Source: B1 sp964355075 (GTDB lineage: Bacteria > Bacteroidota > Bacteroidia > UKL13-3). From it: a DNA stretch of 64,000 nt. The position numbers were made by a program, and so were the translations under genes. Positions 1-9,992 of the stretch are shown here, piece by piece. The stretch covers positions 124,001 through 188,000 of the forward strand of contig CAYHCF010000002.1 in the NCBI GenBank assembly GCA_964355075.1, in the 5' to 3' direction. A model generated the notes under the pieces. It had not been told where the DNA came from. It saw nothing but the letters and a program-made list of their open reading frames with translations, and did no database searches. Numbering within the stretch: the stretch's first letter is position 1; each line of letters starts with the position of its first letter.

Positions 1-766
1 TATCAGGATCAAGTTGTATGGATACATTTGTGGGAGTGGCCACCTGATTTACAAAAAGGTCATCATCTCCACTTAAGATATGTTGGTGACTTGCGAATCC
101 TTTATGTTTAAAAAATAAATCACGCGTATAGGCCATATTCCTGCCAATTCCCATAAATGCATTTTTGCCAATTGCGGCTGAAAAATAAGCGATCGCAGTA
201 AATACATCTTCAAAACGAATAAAAAGATTTAACAAGCCCGGATATCTTTTTGAAGGAGAGAAACCCAAAACAATTTCCTTATTATTTTCAAACCGGCTTT
301 GCATAATTTGCAGCCACATTTTACTTGCAGGTTCGCAATCGGCATCCGTAAAAAACAATTGATTGTACTGAGCTGCCTTTATGCCCATGGTTAAAGCGAA
401 CTTTTTCCCTGTGGGATATTTTTCCTGTTCCTGTATCTGACAGATCTTCAATATCGGGTAAGTTTCCTGATAATATTCAAGCAATTTCTGACTATCATCC
501 CAACTACAGTCATTTACAACAATCACCTCAAAATTGGGATAATCCTGCTCCAGAAAAGATATTAGATTTTTCTCCAGGTTATCATATTCATTTCTTGCTG
601 AGATGATAATGGATACCGGCGGTAAATCATCGTTTGGAACAGGGGTTTTGGCTTTATAAAAGGCAAGTTTGCCGAAAATCAGGGTATAGTATAACACCTG
701 AATGAATGTACTAAAACATAAAACCAGTAAAACAACAAGGTTCAAAGGGCTTAGAGAATCCAACAT
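1..766 (-). CDS. Family 2 glycosyltransferase, C-terminus cut by window edge
   Basis: The first 255 codons of a gene that runs off the left edge of the window. An N-terminal hydrophobic segment (about residues 8-30) is followed by a GT-A fold catalytic domain of family 2: VSIIISARNE, then VIVVNDCSWDDS, the TDADCEP motif (DxD-type nucleotide-sugar/metal site), GIGRNMAY and SGDDDLFV. It probably transfers a sugar from a nucleotide-sugar at the cytoplasmic face of the inner membrane; the acceptor cannot be deduced. The ATG at 766 is the only start that includes the membrane segment. No partner gene lies next to it inside the window; the SET gene upstream on the same strand is about 160 bases away. 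Missing C-terminal residues would normally hold further membrane helices in this type of enzyme (inference). Confidence 0.85.
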   Translation of the reverse strand, partial: MLDSLSPLNLVVLLVLCFSTFIQVLYYTLIFGKLAFYKAKTPVPNDDLPPVSIIISARNEYDNLEKNLISFLEQDYPNFEVIVVNDCSWDDSQKLLEYYQETYPILKICQIQEQEKYPTGKKFALTMGIKAAQYNQLFFTDADCEPASKMWLQIMQSRFENNKEIVLGFSPSKRYPGLLNLFIRFEDVFTAIAYFSAAIGKNAFMGIGRNMAYTRDLFFKHKGFASHQHILSGDDDLFVNQVATPTNVSIQLDPD

Positions 767-928
767 ATTTGGCAAATATAACAGGATTATGGAACGGGTA
801 GGAACACCAATATCAACAAGCTGTGGATTTAGTTATCAGAATATTTCATTTTTAGATACAAAATTTGCTTGAATGGCTGATTACTTTTGACTATCGTTGA
901 TGATCGTAGGTTGACTGAACGCAATGCT

Positions 929-1360
929 TCAGCTATGCTTCTTCCAATATCTTTTGCCATAGCTACAGAATAATTCTTCGTCCGCTTTTATATCCCTGAC
1001 AGCCTTGATGAATACATTTCCGTTTTCATCAATAGAAATGCGGGTATTATTTTTAAAGTCTGAGTGAGTCAACCCTTTAGCATCATTCGCATATTTAGCA
1101 AAGCACTTTACGTTCATGGAGTCCATAATGGTTCCATCCGGCAAATTAATAAAATACTTATCGTTTCCCTCATTGGCCCGCTTTTTTGCCTCTATATCAT
1201 TCAAAATTTCTCCCCTGAAAACCGCTATGGTTTCATCCATAAATAGATCTATTGCCGTATACAGTCCGTTTCCCGAATCCGTTAATTGAGATTGGGTTTT
1301 GTATAAATAATCGGCCTCTGGTGCCTCTATCGTATTATCCTTATTTTTTGAAGTTTTCAA
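929..1360 (-). CDS. SET-domain protein (putative protein-lysine methyltransferase)
   Basis: A 143-residue protein made almost entirely of a SET domain. Visible marks are the N-terminal part SGNGLYTAIDLFMDE...FRGEI, the middle motif MNVKCFAKYANDAKG with NNTRI, and the C-terminal EELFCSYGKRYW that matches the GEEL-x-DYG-x-x-Y end of SET domains. SET proteins of this short bacterial type are presumed to methylate lysine on an unknown target. The only usable start is a TTG at 1360: an in-frame stop lies at 1373-1375 and the first in-frame ATG is at codon 41, inside the fold. It lies 19 bases downstream of the DUF4294 gene and so is probably the last gene of the lgt operon. Substrate unknown. Confidence 0.75.
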   Translation of the reverse strand: MKTSKNKDNTIEAPEADYLYKTQSQLTDSGNGLYTAIDLFMDETIAVFRGEILNDIEAKKRANEGNDKYFINLPDGTIMDSMNVKCFAKYANDAKGLTHSDFKNNTRISIDENGNVFIKAVRDIKADEELFCSYGKRYWKKHS

Positions 1361-1379
1361 TGCGCTATTCCCCTAAGCC

Positions 1380-1919
1380 CTATTCGAATCCCAGTTGTTT
1401 AACAATCTGTTCAATTTGCCAGTCTTCAATCGGATCAAATTCTACCTTTAAATTTGCATTATAAATCTTTGCCATTCCCTGCCAGAAAATTGCAGTCAGA
1501 TTTCCACGATAGGTTTGAAGCAGGTCGTATGACGTTCTCCCGGTTTCCCTGTAAATTAATTTAATCAAAATCCTTCCCTGTGATTGGGTAAGGTTTTTGA
1601 GGTCATCCATAAACTGATCTTTAATGGCTTGTTCGGTACGCTTCAGGTATTCTTTACGCGCACTTTCGGTTGGTAAAACCAATAAGTTCTGTTCTAATAA
1701 CTGAAATCTGAAACTTGCCATTTTTGCGTAAGGAAGTACCTTTTTAACATTATAAACTAAACGTTGGTAGTTCTTTTCATAGTTTGAATCCCGCTGCGCT
1801 TCAATGATGAAATCAGGTAAGGTAAAACTATAGACAACCGTATCGGGTACTTCGGTTTGGGCAAACGAATTTTTAGAGAACATCAAAATAACAAACAACA
1901 CAAGCGAAAATTTTCTCAT
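1380..1919 (-). CDS. DUF4294 family exported protein
   Basis: A 179-residue protein recognised as DUF4294, a family largely restricted to Bacteroidota and without known function. A typical signal peptide (MRKFSLVLFVILMFSKNSFA) precedes a mostly alpha-helical, charged body with LVYNVKKVLPYAKMA and a conserved stretch RILIKLIYRETGRTSYDLL. I start it at the ATG at 1919, which puts the signal peptide at the N-terminus, rather than at the in-frame GTG at 1931. The gene follows lgt by 19 bases and precedes the SET gene by 19 bases on the same strand, which suggests co-transcription. Location is inferred to be periplasmic or outer-membrane associated. Confidence 0.8.
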   Translation of the reverse strand: MRKFSLVLFVILMFSKNSFAQTEVPDTVVYSFTLPDFIIEAQRDSNYEKNYQRLVYNVKKVLPYAKMASFRFQLLEQNLLVLPTESARKEYLKRTEQAIKDQFMDDLKNLTQSQGRILIKLIYRETGRTSYDLLQTYRGNLTAIFWQGMAKIYNANLKVEFDPIEDWQIEQIVKQLGFE

Positions 1920-1938
1920 TGTATCTTTCACGAAAAAA

Positions 1939-3096
1939 TCATGCCATTTTATTTTGTTTTTTAGTGAACAGATAGATCAAACCGATTACACCGCTAATAA
2001 TAAACAAAGAAGAAATGATTTCAGCCTGTGTAATGTGTTTTCCGAAAATATCATAAGTAGTATTCACCCTTATTTTTTCAATTAAAAATCTTTCTATACC
2101 ATTAATGATGAGATATAAATAAAAGAGTGTGCCAGGAATAGAGAACCTTTTTCGTAATGCCCACAATACAAGAAATAAGAACATGCAAACCAAACCTTCA
2201 TACAATGGAGTTGGAAATACCGGATTGATGAGCATATTGCAGTGAGCACCCTCGCATCCCGGTATCGGAATTCCATCATTTAACACATTATGAGGATATC
2301 TATATGACCATACCCAATCCGGCAAAAAATTCATCCATTGTGGTTTTGGAGACAGGTTATCAATTCCCCAATCTCCATCTCCGCTCAGCTGGCAACCAAA
2401 TCTTCCAAGGCCATATGCAAACATCAATGCAGGAGCCGATGCATCCATCATATGTGCTAATGAAATTCCGTTTTTTACACAGTAGTATATTACGCAAATA
2501 GAACCAATAATTAAGCCTCCATAAAAGGTTAAACCGCTAAAGGAGATTAAAGAACCAACCGGATCAGCCGTAAACTCATTCAGATTTTCCAGGTTATGAA
2601 ATATTTTCGCACCCAATAATCCGGCAATGGCTCCTATGGCCACAATGTCGCCCATTAATTCGTGGGGCAGAACCGTTATCATAACCGTTTCTTTTACTTT
2701 ACCTTTTAAGGCATCCGCTTCCTTCCTTTTGTTATAGTAAGCATAAGCGCCAAGTGCAATGGCTCCAAACCAACTTCCTTTACCCGAAAGAAGAAATGCC
2801 TGCGGGTTTTGAACCAAAGAATCATAATCCAGGATCATTTCTAATCCTTTGAAACCAATAAATCCGGCAATAACGGTTGCAGTAATAAAATCAATAATAG
2901 TTACCGGAGCATTATTAATTTTCTTTTGAGAAATGGGTTTTAACAGACCATTTCGCTCTTTTCTCTTCAGTTCAACAACAATAATCCAATAGGCAGAAGC
3001 ATATGACAATGCCATAAAAAAGCCAAAAGTTTGAACGGGTAAGGGGAGGTAAAACCCAAACAGATCCTTTAGTAAATCGGAAATGGTAGCGTACAT
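1939..3096 (-). CDS. lgt: Prolipoprotein diacylglyceryl transferase
   Basis: Transfers the diacylglyceryl group of phosphatidylglycerol to the lipobox cysteine of prolipoproteins in the inner membrane, the first step of lipoprotein maturation. The 385-residue protein has about seven to eight hydrophobic segments, the signature region AYGLGRFGCQLSGDGDWG with the invariant Arg/Gly run, and the later FPTPLYEGLVCMFLF and NGIERFLIEKIRVN motifs of Lgt. It is longer than the about 290-residue proteobacterial enzyme because of insertions between helices, which is usual in Bacteroidota. It is the first gene of an apparent lgt-DUF4294-SET operon and is divergent from the threonine aldolase gene across a 95-base spacer. 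Several predicted lipoproteins in the window (24762, 29556, 34857) would be its substrates. Confidence 0.95.
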   Translation of the reverse strand: MYATISDLLKDLFGFYLPLPVQTFGFFMALSYASAYWIIVVELKRKERNGLLKPISQKKINNAPVTIIDFITATVIAGFIGFKGLEMILDYDSLVQNPQAFLLSGKGSWFGAIALGAYAYYNKRKEADALKGKVKETVMITVLPHELMGDIVAIGAIAGLLGAKIFHNLENLNEFTADPVGSLISFSGLTFYGGLIIGSICVIYYCVKNGISLAHMMDASAPALMFAYGLGRFGCQLSGDGDWGIDNLSPKPQWMNFLPDWVWSYRYPHNVLNDGIPIPGCEGAHCNMLINPVFPTPLYEGLVCMFLFLVLWALRKRFSIPGTLFYLYLIINGIERFLIEKIRVNTTYDIFGKHITQAEIISSLFIISGVIGLIYLFTKKQNKMA

Positions 3097-3191
3097 AATT
3101 TCTGAATTGTGATGCGAATAAACAATATTATCGTTGAATTAAGAAGTCATTCGTTTTGCTAATCTCGATTGAAATGTATTAGTTTGTTGTT

Positions 3192-4223
3192 ATGGAAAAG
3201 ATTTGGATTGATTTAAGAAGTGATACCGTCACTAAACCAAGCCCTGAAATGATGGAAGCCATGATGCTCGCCGAGGTGGGTGATGATGTATTTGAGGAAG
3301 ACCCATCGGTTAATCAACTTCAATCATACGCGGCAGGATTATTTGGAATGGAGGCTGCATTATTTTGCACAAGTGGAACACAAACCAATCAAATCGCGAT
3401 TAAACTTCATACTCAACCCGGCGATGAAATCATTTGCGATCAATTGGCACACATTTACCTTTACGAGGGAGGTGGAATCGGATTTAACTCAGGTGCATCC
3501 GTAAAATTAATGACAGGCCAAAGAGGTATTTTTACGCATAATCAGGTTTTAGAAAATATCAATAATGACGATGTTCATTTCCCTACTACTCGTTTGGTAT
3601 GCGTGGAAAATACCGTCAACAAAGGTGGCGGGGCTTGTTGGAGTTTTGATGAACTACTAAAAATAAAACAGGTCTGCATGGAAAATAATCTTGCTTTCCA
3701 CCTGGATGGAGCCCGCTTATTTAATGCCCTTCTTGCCCAAAATCAGGTGGCAGCAGATTATGGAAAAATCTTTGATACCATTTCAATTTGTTTAAGTAAG
3801 GGTTTAGGCGCTCCTGTTGGTTCTTTGCTATTGGGTTCAACACAACACATCCATAAAGCACGCAGAATAAGAAAAGTGTTGGGTGGAGGTATGCGGCAGG
3901 CTGGTTATTTAGCAGCAGCAGGCCTTTATGCATTAAAAAACAATATTGAACGTTTGCGCATAGACCATGAGCATGCCAAAGAAATTGAAAAAATTCTTCT
4001 GAATTGCCCTTTTGTTGATTTTGTTTTACCTGTCGAAACAAATATTGTAATCTTTAAAATTAATGATCTTTACCAGGCAGGGCAATTAATTGATTTTCTG
4101 TCAAAAAATCACATAAAGGCGCTGAGTCCGGGTAAAAATTTAGTGCGATTTGTTTTTCATTTGAACCTGTCTGATAAGGATATAGAGGAGCTCGCCTATT
4201 TTCTAAAAATTTTTAAGCCGTAA
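3192..4223 (+). CDS. ltaE: Low-specificity L-threonine aldolase
   Basis: PLP-dependent beta-eliminating lyase-type enzyme that cleaves threonine or allo-threonine to glycine and acetaldehyde in the cytoplasm. The sequence opens with IDLRSDTVTKPSPEM, the family hallmark, contains the aspartate that contacts PLP (FHLDGARLFNA, Asp172) and the Schiff-base lysine in ICLSKGLGAPVGS (Lys203). At 343 residues it is full length. The ATG at 3192 directly precedes the conserved N-terminus. It stands alone on the plus strand, divergent from lgt. Related members of the family act on phenylserine or other beta-hydroxy amino acids, so the preferred substrate is not certain. Confidence 0.93.
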   Translation: MEKIWIDLRSDTVTKPSPEMMEAMMLAEVGDDVFEEDPSVNQLQSYAAGLFGMEAALFCTSGTQTNQIAIKLHTQPGDEIICDQLAHIYLYEGGGIGFNSGASVKLMTGQRGIFTHNQVLENINNDDVHFPTTRLVCVENTVNKGGGACWSFDELLKIKQVCMENNLAFHLDGARLFNALLAQNQVAADYGKIFDTISICLSKGLGAPVGSLLLGSTQHIHKARRIRKVLGGGMRQAGYLAAAGLYALKNNIERLRIDHEHAKEIEKILLNCPFVDFVLPVETNIVIFKINDLYQAGQLIDFLSKNHIKALSPGKNLVRFVFHLNLSDKDIEELAYFLKIFKP

Positions 4224-4411
4224 ATTATCTTTAATTTTTTATCCGCTCAGTTTTCCGATTTATGTGATTGCTGAAGATTTGGATGTCTATAATAGTCCAC
4301 AACTAATGAGTTGGTGTGAATCTTAATATTTCCTTAATCTTATGAAACTATAAAAAAAATAATTAATTTTCGCCTGATTATTTATCTCTACGATCTTAAA
4401 CTAAAATTGTT

Positions 4412-7400
4412 ATGTACAGAAAATTACTGCTTTCGGTATTTTTATTAGTTGGTTTTTCTGCATTTTCTCAACCCTATACGGATCAAATTGCTGCTTCCGG
4501 GTTACCGGCATCCGAAGGTCAGATATTGGACGTTGTTGATTACAACAACGATGGTTTTGATGATGTGGTTTATCAATCAACTGCCACTGGCCAGATAAAA
4601 TTATACCGAAATAGAAAAGGTGTTTTTTCAGATGTTACAAGTTTTGCCACCCTCCCTGTTATTACAGGTTCAAGCAGATCCGGAGTTATTTCATTTGATT
4701 ATAACAATGATGGTTTTCAGGATCTGTTGATTGCAAAATCCGGAGCAACCGGTTATATGCGCTTGTTCAGAAATAATTGTGGCGTAAATTTTACGGAAGA
4801 TTTAGGCGCGGGTATGCCGGCTCTCCTAAATATTGTTCCAAACCCCAATACACTTGATCCTATTATATTGGTCTCCGATTACGATAAAGACAATGACAAT
4901 GACCTGATTTTTAGCAGAGTGATTGCCAATGTTGCCACGGTTTGTGTCTTAAAAAATGACGTAATTACCAGTGGCACCTTTATTTTGGATCCCGCATTAA
5001 TAACAGGTTTTGCCCTCAATATCCTTCCTTATCTTTCACTTATTGATTACGACAATGATAACACGGATGATTTGTTGGTAATTAAAAATTCTAACATTAA
5101 CAACACTGCCGAAATTGTTTTATATGCTAATTTACCTAGTCATGTTATGACCGTAGTGTCTCCAACCGGTTTTGTATTCAGCAGTCCTGTTGGGTTTGCA
5201 ACCATCTGGGATTATAACCACGATTCATTTCCTGATATCTTATTAGGAACGAAAGAAGTGATACTTCCCGGTTCCAGCAATAATGGCAATAAAGTTTTCA
5301 TGAACAATGCTGATGGTACGGGTACTTTTACGGATGTAACCCCTTCAGTTAATACGTATAGCGGATCAAATTTAGGCGATTATTATGCCTCACATGTTTT
5401 TGATGCCGATAATGATGGAGATTATGATGTTTTGTGGGAAGTAAATAAAACTACCGCCACACCCTCAGTACCTGCCTTGATGATTAATACCGGCAATAAT
5501 ACATTTTTCAATGCGCAGCCATTTCTTTTATCAGGTGTTACAAGTGGAACCAGTTCCAATGCACGCTACACCGTTTTTGATTATAACAATGATGGTTTAC
5601 AAGATATTTTTAAATTTGGCGGAACCGGTTTAAATGCCGCCTTATACACAAGAACCAGTCTCAACAACTATATAACTTTTCGACTAAGTTCTTGTAATGG
5701 CCCGTCTGATGCAAAAGGTTCAAAAGTATTGGTAATTGCCGGAGGTATTGAACAAATTCAAAGTTATTCCTCGCAAAATTCAACTACAGTAAGCGTCAAC
5801 GGTTCAGAGCGACTCCATTTTGGTTTGGGTTCAGCTTCAATTATAGACACTATTGTAGTTTTTTGGCCCAATGGAGGAACAACTTTACTGACAGGTATCC
5901 CTGTAAATCAAGATCTCAATCTCAGGGATGGTTCCTGCATAATCGGCGATCCGATGGTTTTTGATTTTCGCATTAATTATCCAAACGACACCGCGAATTT
6001 TTGCAATCAGGATACTGCTGATCTATATGCGCCAAGCGGCTTCCTGTCTTATTTGTGGAGTGATGGTTCATCCACTTCTGCTACAAGGGTATGGCAAAAC
6101 GGTTGGAATTTCTGTACCGTTTCAAATTTAGCTGGTTGCGTTACATCTGATAGCGTTTATGCTGTATTTGGTAAAGGAAGGATAGTACAACCCGATACCT
6201 TAATTTGTTTAGGTGCGAATCTCAAATTGGATGCCTATCCAAGGTATGATTGTGGTCCTTTCGGGGCACCGGCACCGGCCAATGTAACCGGGCAAAATAT
6301 AGGAGTAGCCTATGATTATGTTGGAACCTATAACGGTCATTATTACTATAGAATGACTGCTGCCATGACCTGGACCAATGCCGCCAAAGCAGCTCAGCTT
6401 GCAGGAGGTTATCTGGTTACGATAAATGATAATCTGGAGCAGGTTTTTATTAAAAATAATCCGAAGTTAACTGGTGTTAATTATTGGACAGGATTGTATA
6501 GAACTGCAGGGAATCAACCTTTTAAATGGTCTAATTGCGATCCTCTTACCTTTGTCGATTGGTCGCCGGCAGCAGGTGCACCCAGCCCTAATCCGCTTAG
6601 AAATTATGTTTTCATGCACAGTAGTACTTGTCCGGATGCCTACCAATGGGAAAACTTGGAAGATGATAATTCAACCAATTCCGATCCTTGTTTAAAAGTT
6701 ATGTATGGTTTGGTTGAGTTCGATGCCTCAACCAATATTACTTACCTGTGGAGTACCAGTGAAACTACACCCAGTATTACCGTTTCGCCTACAGGAACGA
6801 CTCCTTATAATGTTACCATTGTTCAAAATGGGGCTACCTGTATTGGAAATATCAATGTAAATATAATTGATATTAATAATTTGCTGACAGATAGCAGTGT
6901 GCTCGAGTGTAAAGCAAGCTTTCATTTATTATCGGCTACCCCCGGTTTGAAATCGTATCTCTGGACACCCGGAAATAACAAAACAGATTTTAAATTTGTG
7001 TTTTCAAATGGCTGGTACAAGGTTACCGCTACCTCAAACGAAGGTTGTGTGGGGGTAGATAGTATTTATGTTACCATTTATAATGCCTCCATAAAAACTC
7101 CGGATACTTCTGTTTGTGTTACAACTCCGGTTTTATTAAGAGGTCCTACACCTCCCGGCGCATTTCAAGCCTGGTATTATGAGGACTTCCAATTAACTCC
7201 TTTCGGATTCTGGAGCACCAATAACCGGGTGCCTTTTAATTCTACCTGGGCTATCGGTCCATTTTGTAATGATACCATTAGCTTTAGCTATTCTGGATTA
7301 CCGGATCATGATAGTGTTATCGTTGATTTTGATTTATATATACACGATGAATGGGATGGAAATTGTACACCGGCAGGAACTGATAATTTCAGGTTTCTGA

Positions 7401-9952
7401 ATGGGTTCAGCACGCTCCTTAATACAACTTTCTCTAACAAATCAGCCTGTACACAAAATTACCCCAGCAATAATTCTCCTTTCACATCGGGGGCAACAAC
7501 AGCCGGACTTTCTAACAGATGTTATTCAACCGGTTCTTCCACACTTTATCATATAAGCAAAAGGTTTAGACACAGCAATACCACACTTGATTTATCGTGG
7601 TTAGGAAACTTAAAAGATCCTGATGTATGTAACAATAGCTGGAGTATGGATAATGTTGCCATTCAGCTAAGAACTGCTTCCGCAATTTTATGGTCAACAG
7701 GAGATACTACTCAAAATATTACCGTTATTCCTACACCCCCTTCAACCGATTATTGGGTTAGGGTACCGGTTGGATCCGATTTCTGCTATGATACGGTAAC
7801 CGTGAGCACCTATACCAGCGTTACGGATAATTTGATTTTCCAGGATACATTAACTATTTGTAATTCACCATTTGTTAATCTATCCTTACCCTCCGGTTAC
7901 TTCAAATATATCTGGAGTAACGGTGATTTTTCAAGGACAACTCCGGCATATAATTGGGGTTGGTATCTTGGATACGTTGAAACAGAATTTGGAGGTTGCA
8001 CAGGAATGGATAGTGTTTTCTTAAATAAAGGTCCCTATACGATGAACCAAAATGATACCAGTATTTGTTATGGAACCAGCATTACTTTAAGTCCAAATCT
8101 GCACAATAATTGCAATCCGTTTGGAGCACCTGCGAATCCAGGTTATGTTGCCTATCAGACCATTCCGGGATATACTTATAAAGGAGAATACCACGGACAC
8201 TATTACTATTTATCAGACACCCACAGTAACTGGAGTACTGCAGCACAAAGTGCTTTAGCAGCAGGAGGACATTTAGCCTGTATCAATGATACGCTGGAAC
8301 AGAATTTCATTGCGGCAGTGATGGATAGTAACGCCTGGATAGGATTATTCCGTAATGCAATGGGCTTTCACCAATGGATGAATTGTGATACTTTAACTTA
8401 TACCAATTGGGCTCCCGTTGAGCCTTCCCTATCACCTGAAGATTATGTTTATATGGTCAGATATGATTGTCCTGATCGAAAATTGTGGAATAGTTATTTG
8501 GATGATGATACAATTTCTATTGATCCTTGCTTCAGAGAAATTTATGGCCTGTTGGAAATTGAGCCCTTCTTTTACAAATTTACCTGGTCATCCGGAGAAT
8601 CAACCGATAGTATAACGGTATCACCTACTACCTTAACCACCTACAACTTGTTGGTGAGGAGAGACCAAAGCAATTTAACCGGTGGATGTAATGCCGGAAG
8701 TGTTACTGTTGATATTATTAATTCTTCATTCAATATTCCACTTGATTCCGTACAGAAAGTAAATTGTGCTGGTGACACTGTAATGATTACCGCAGAGCCG
8801 GCCGGATTAAAATATGAATGGCATATCGGGGATCCGAATCTTACCCCGGTTTTTGACACGAATCAAATTGTGGTTATAAAAGATTATGTTGGCTACGTTT
8901 ATTGCATTTACGATAATGGAACCTGCAGATTTGTGGACAGTGTTTATATAAATGTTCCAGCTGCTTTTAAAGCGGTTGCCAGTAAAATAGATATAACCTG
9001 TTTTGGGTCAAATGACGGTATCGGAAGTGCGAATGCCTCTGGTGGAGTAATTCCCTATTCAGTTCTTTGGGGTTATAATGGCTCTACCAATATTACAGAA
9101 ATTGGTTTGTTTCCGGGCACCTATTCATTTACGGTTACTGATTCAAACGGCTGTTCGGCAATAGATAGTGTTGTTATAACGAATCCGGATTCGGCTTTGT
9201 CTATTGAAATACAAATAATAAAAGGAATTGGCTGCTCCGCAGATTCAAATGCAATATTATATCCGAATGTGTTGGGTGGCGGACGTCCATATACAGGAAC
9301 CTGGGTAGGTTTAGGTGTCACCGATACCCTATATAATTGCAAAGCCGGCAATTACAGCTATACCGTTACAGATAGTCGTGGTTGTACCTTAACAAAGGAC
9401 ACTACTTTAACTGACCCTCCATTCTTATCCCTTAGTTCTTCCATTTTATATCAAATTTTCTGTCCGCTCGATTCGGATGGAGTTGTTTTATTGATCCCAA
9501 CCGGTGGAACCGCTCCATATAACTTCATATGGAATTTTAATTTGCTGGGTTCCGATACGATAAAGAACGTCTTCAGAAGTAATTTAATGGCATACGTTTT
9601 TGATGTTAATTTCTGCGTTGACAGCACTTTAATCAGTATGGTTGCCTCAAACCCTGAAAAATGTGACTTAATGGTACCTCGGGGATTCTCACCAAATGGA
9701 GATGGTAAAAATGATTTATTCTATGTCCGGGGGCTGGAAGGATTTCCTGAAAATGAATTAACCATTTTTAACCGATGGGGTGAAATTGTCTTTAGCAAAG
9801 TTGATTATGCCAATGACTGGGACGGCAGAATAACCAAATCAACTATGCTTAGTGGTAACAATGGTCTGTTGCCTAATGATACTTACTATTACATTTTAGT
9901 TACAAGAGCTAATAATAAAACATATACAGGTTATTTGTATCTAACCCGTTAA
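4412..9952 (+). CDS. Giant secreted protein: FG-GAP, UnbV, two C-type lectin domains, SprB repeat, CHU_C tail
   Basis: An 1846-residue exported protein with a signal peptide (residues 1-19). Residues 30-425 carry repeated Asp/Asn-rich DYNNDGFDD-type segments of the FG-GAP/VCBS kind, a probable beta-propeller with calcium loops. Residues 426-495 resemble the ASPIC/UnbV domain (SERLHFGLGS, VFWPNGG). Two C-type lectin-like domains lie at about 638-769 and 1258-1383, both introduced by GHYYY and rich in Trp/Cys. A SprB-type repeat (ITCFGSNDG...TVTDSNGCS) occurs at about 1528-1593 with weaker copies after it. The end (GFSPNGDGKNDLF...IFNRWGEIVF) is the gliding-motility-associated/CHU_C tail that directs type IX secretion. 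The next gene, 40 bases on, is a PorP/SprF protein, the usual partner of such cargo. Probable cell-surface adhesin; ligand unknown. Confidence 0.9.
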   Translation: MYRKLLLSVFLLVGFSAFSQPYTDQIAASGLPASEGQILDVVDYNNDGFDDVVYQSTATGQIKLYRNRKGVFSDVTSFATLPVITGSSRSGVISFDYNNDGFQDLLIAKSGATGYMRLFRNNCGVNFTEDLGAGMPALLNIVPNPNTLDPIILVSDYDKDNDNDLIFSRVIANVATVCVLKNDVITSGTFILDPALITGFALNILPYLSLIDYDNDNTDDLLVIKNSNINNTAEIVLYANLPSHVMTVVSPTGFVFSSPVGFATIWDYNHDSFPDILLGTKEVILPGSSNNGNKVFMNNADGTGTFTDVTPSVNTYSGSNLGDYYASHVFDADNDGDYDVLWEVNKTTATPSVPALMINTGNNTFFNAQPFLLSGVTSGTSSNARYTVFDYNNDGLQDIFKFGGTGLNAALYTRTSLNNYITFRLSSCNGPSDAKGSKVLVIAGGIEQIQSYSSQNSTTVSVNGSERLHFGLGSASIIDTIVVFWPNGGTTLLTGIPVNQDLNLRDGSCIIGDPMVFDFRINYPNDTANFCNQDTADLYAPSGFLSYLWSDGSSTSATRVWQNGWNFCTVSNLAGCVTSDSVYAVFGKGRIVQPDTLICLGANLKLDAYPRYDCGPFGAPAPANVTGQNIGVAYDYVGTYNGHYYYRMTAAMTWTNAAKAAQLAGGYLVTINDNLEQVFIKNNPKLTGVNYWTGLYRTAGNQPFKWSNCDPLTFVDWSPAAGAPSPNPLRNYVFMHSSTCPDAYQWENLEDDNSTNSDPCLKVMYGLVEFDASTNITYLWSTSETTPSITVSPTGTTPYNVTIVQNGATCIGNINVNIIDINNLLTDSSVLECKASFHLLSATPGLKSYLWTPGNNKTDFKFVFSNGWYKVTATSNEGCVGVDSIYVTIYNASIKTPDTSVCVTTPVLLRGPTPPGAFQAWYYEDFQLTPFGFWSTNNRVPFNSTWAIGPFCNDTISFSYSGLPDHDSVIVDFDLYIHDEWDGNCTPAGTDNFRFLNGFSTLLNTTFSNKSACTQNYPSNNSPFTSGATTAGLSNRCYSTGSSTLYHISKRFRHSNTTLDLSWLGNLKDPDVCNNSWSMDNVAIQLRTASAILWSTGDTTQNITVIPTPPSTDYWVRVPVGSDFCYDTVTVSTYTSVTDNLIFQDTLTICNSPFVNLSLPSGYFKYIWSNGDFSRTTPAYNWGWYLGYVETEFGGCTGMDSVFLNKGPYTMNQNDTSICYGTSITLSPNLHNNCNPFGAPANPGYVAYQTIPGYTYKGEYHGHYYYLSDTHSNWSTAAQSALAAGGHLACINDTLEQNFIAAVMDSNAWIGLFRNAMGFHQWMNCDTLTYTNWAPVEPSLSPEDYVYMVRYDCPDRKLWNSYLDDDTISIDPCFREIYGLLEIEPFFYKFTWSSGESTDSITVSPTTLTTYNLLVRRDQSNLTGGCNAGSVTVDIINSSFNIPLDSVQKVNCAGDTVMITAEPAGLKYEWHIGDPNLTPVFDTNQIVVIKDYVGYVYCIYDNGTCRFVDSVYINVPAAFKAVASKIDITCFGSNDGIGSANASGGVIPYSVLWGYNGSTNITEIGLFPGTYSFTVTDSNGCSAIDSVVITNPDSALSIEIQIIKGIGCSADSNAILYPNVLGGGRPYTGTWVGLGVTDTLYNCKAGNYSYTVTDSRGCTLTKDTTLTDPPFLSLSSSILYQIFCPLDSDGVVLLIPTGGTAPYNFIWNFNLLGSDTIKNVFRSNLMAYVFDVNFCVDSTLISMVASNPEKCDLMVPRGFSPNGDGKNDLFYVRGLEGFPENELTIFNRWGEIVFSKVDYANDWDGRITKSTMLSGNNGLLPNDTYYYILVTRANNKTYTGYLYLTR

Positions 9953-9992
9953 AATTTTAAACCTGTTTTAATAACAATTTATAAAAACAAAT

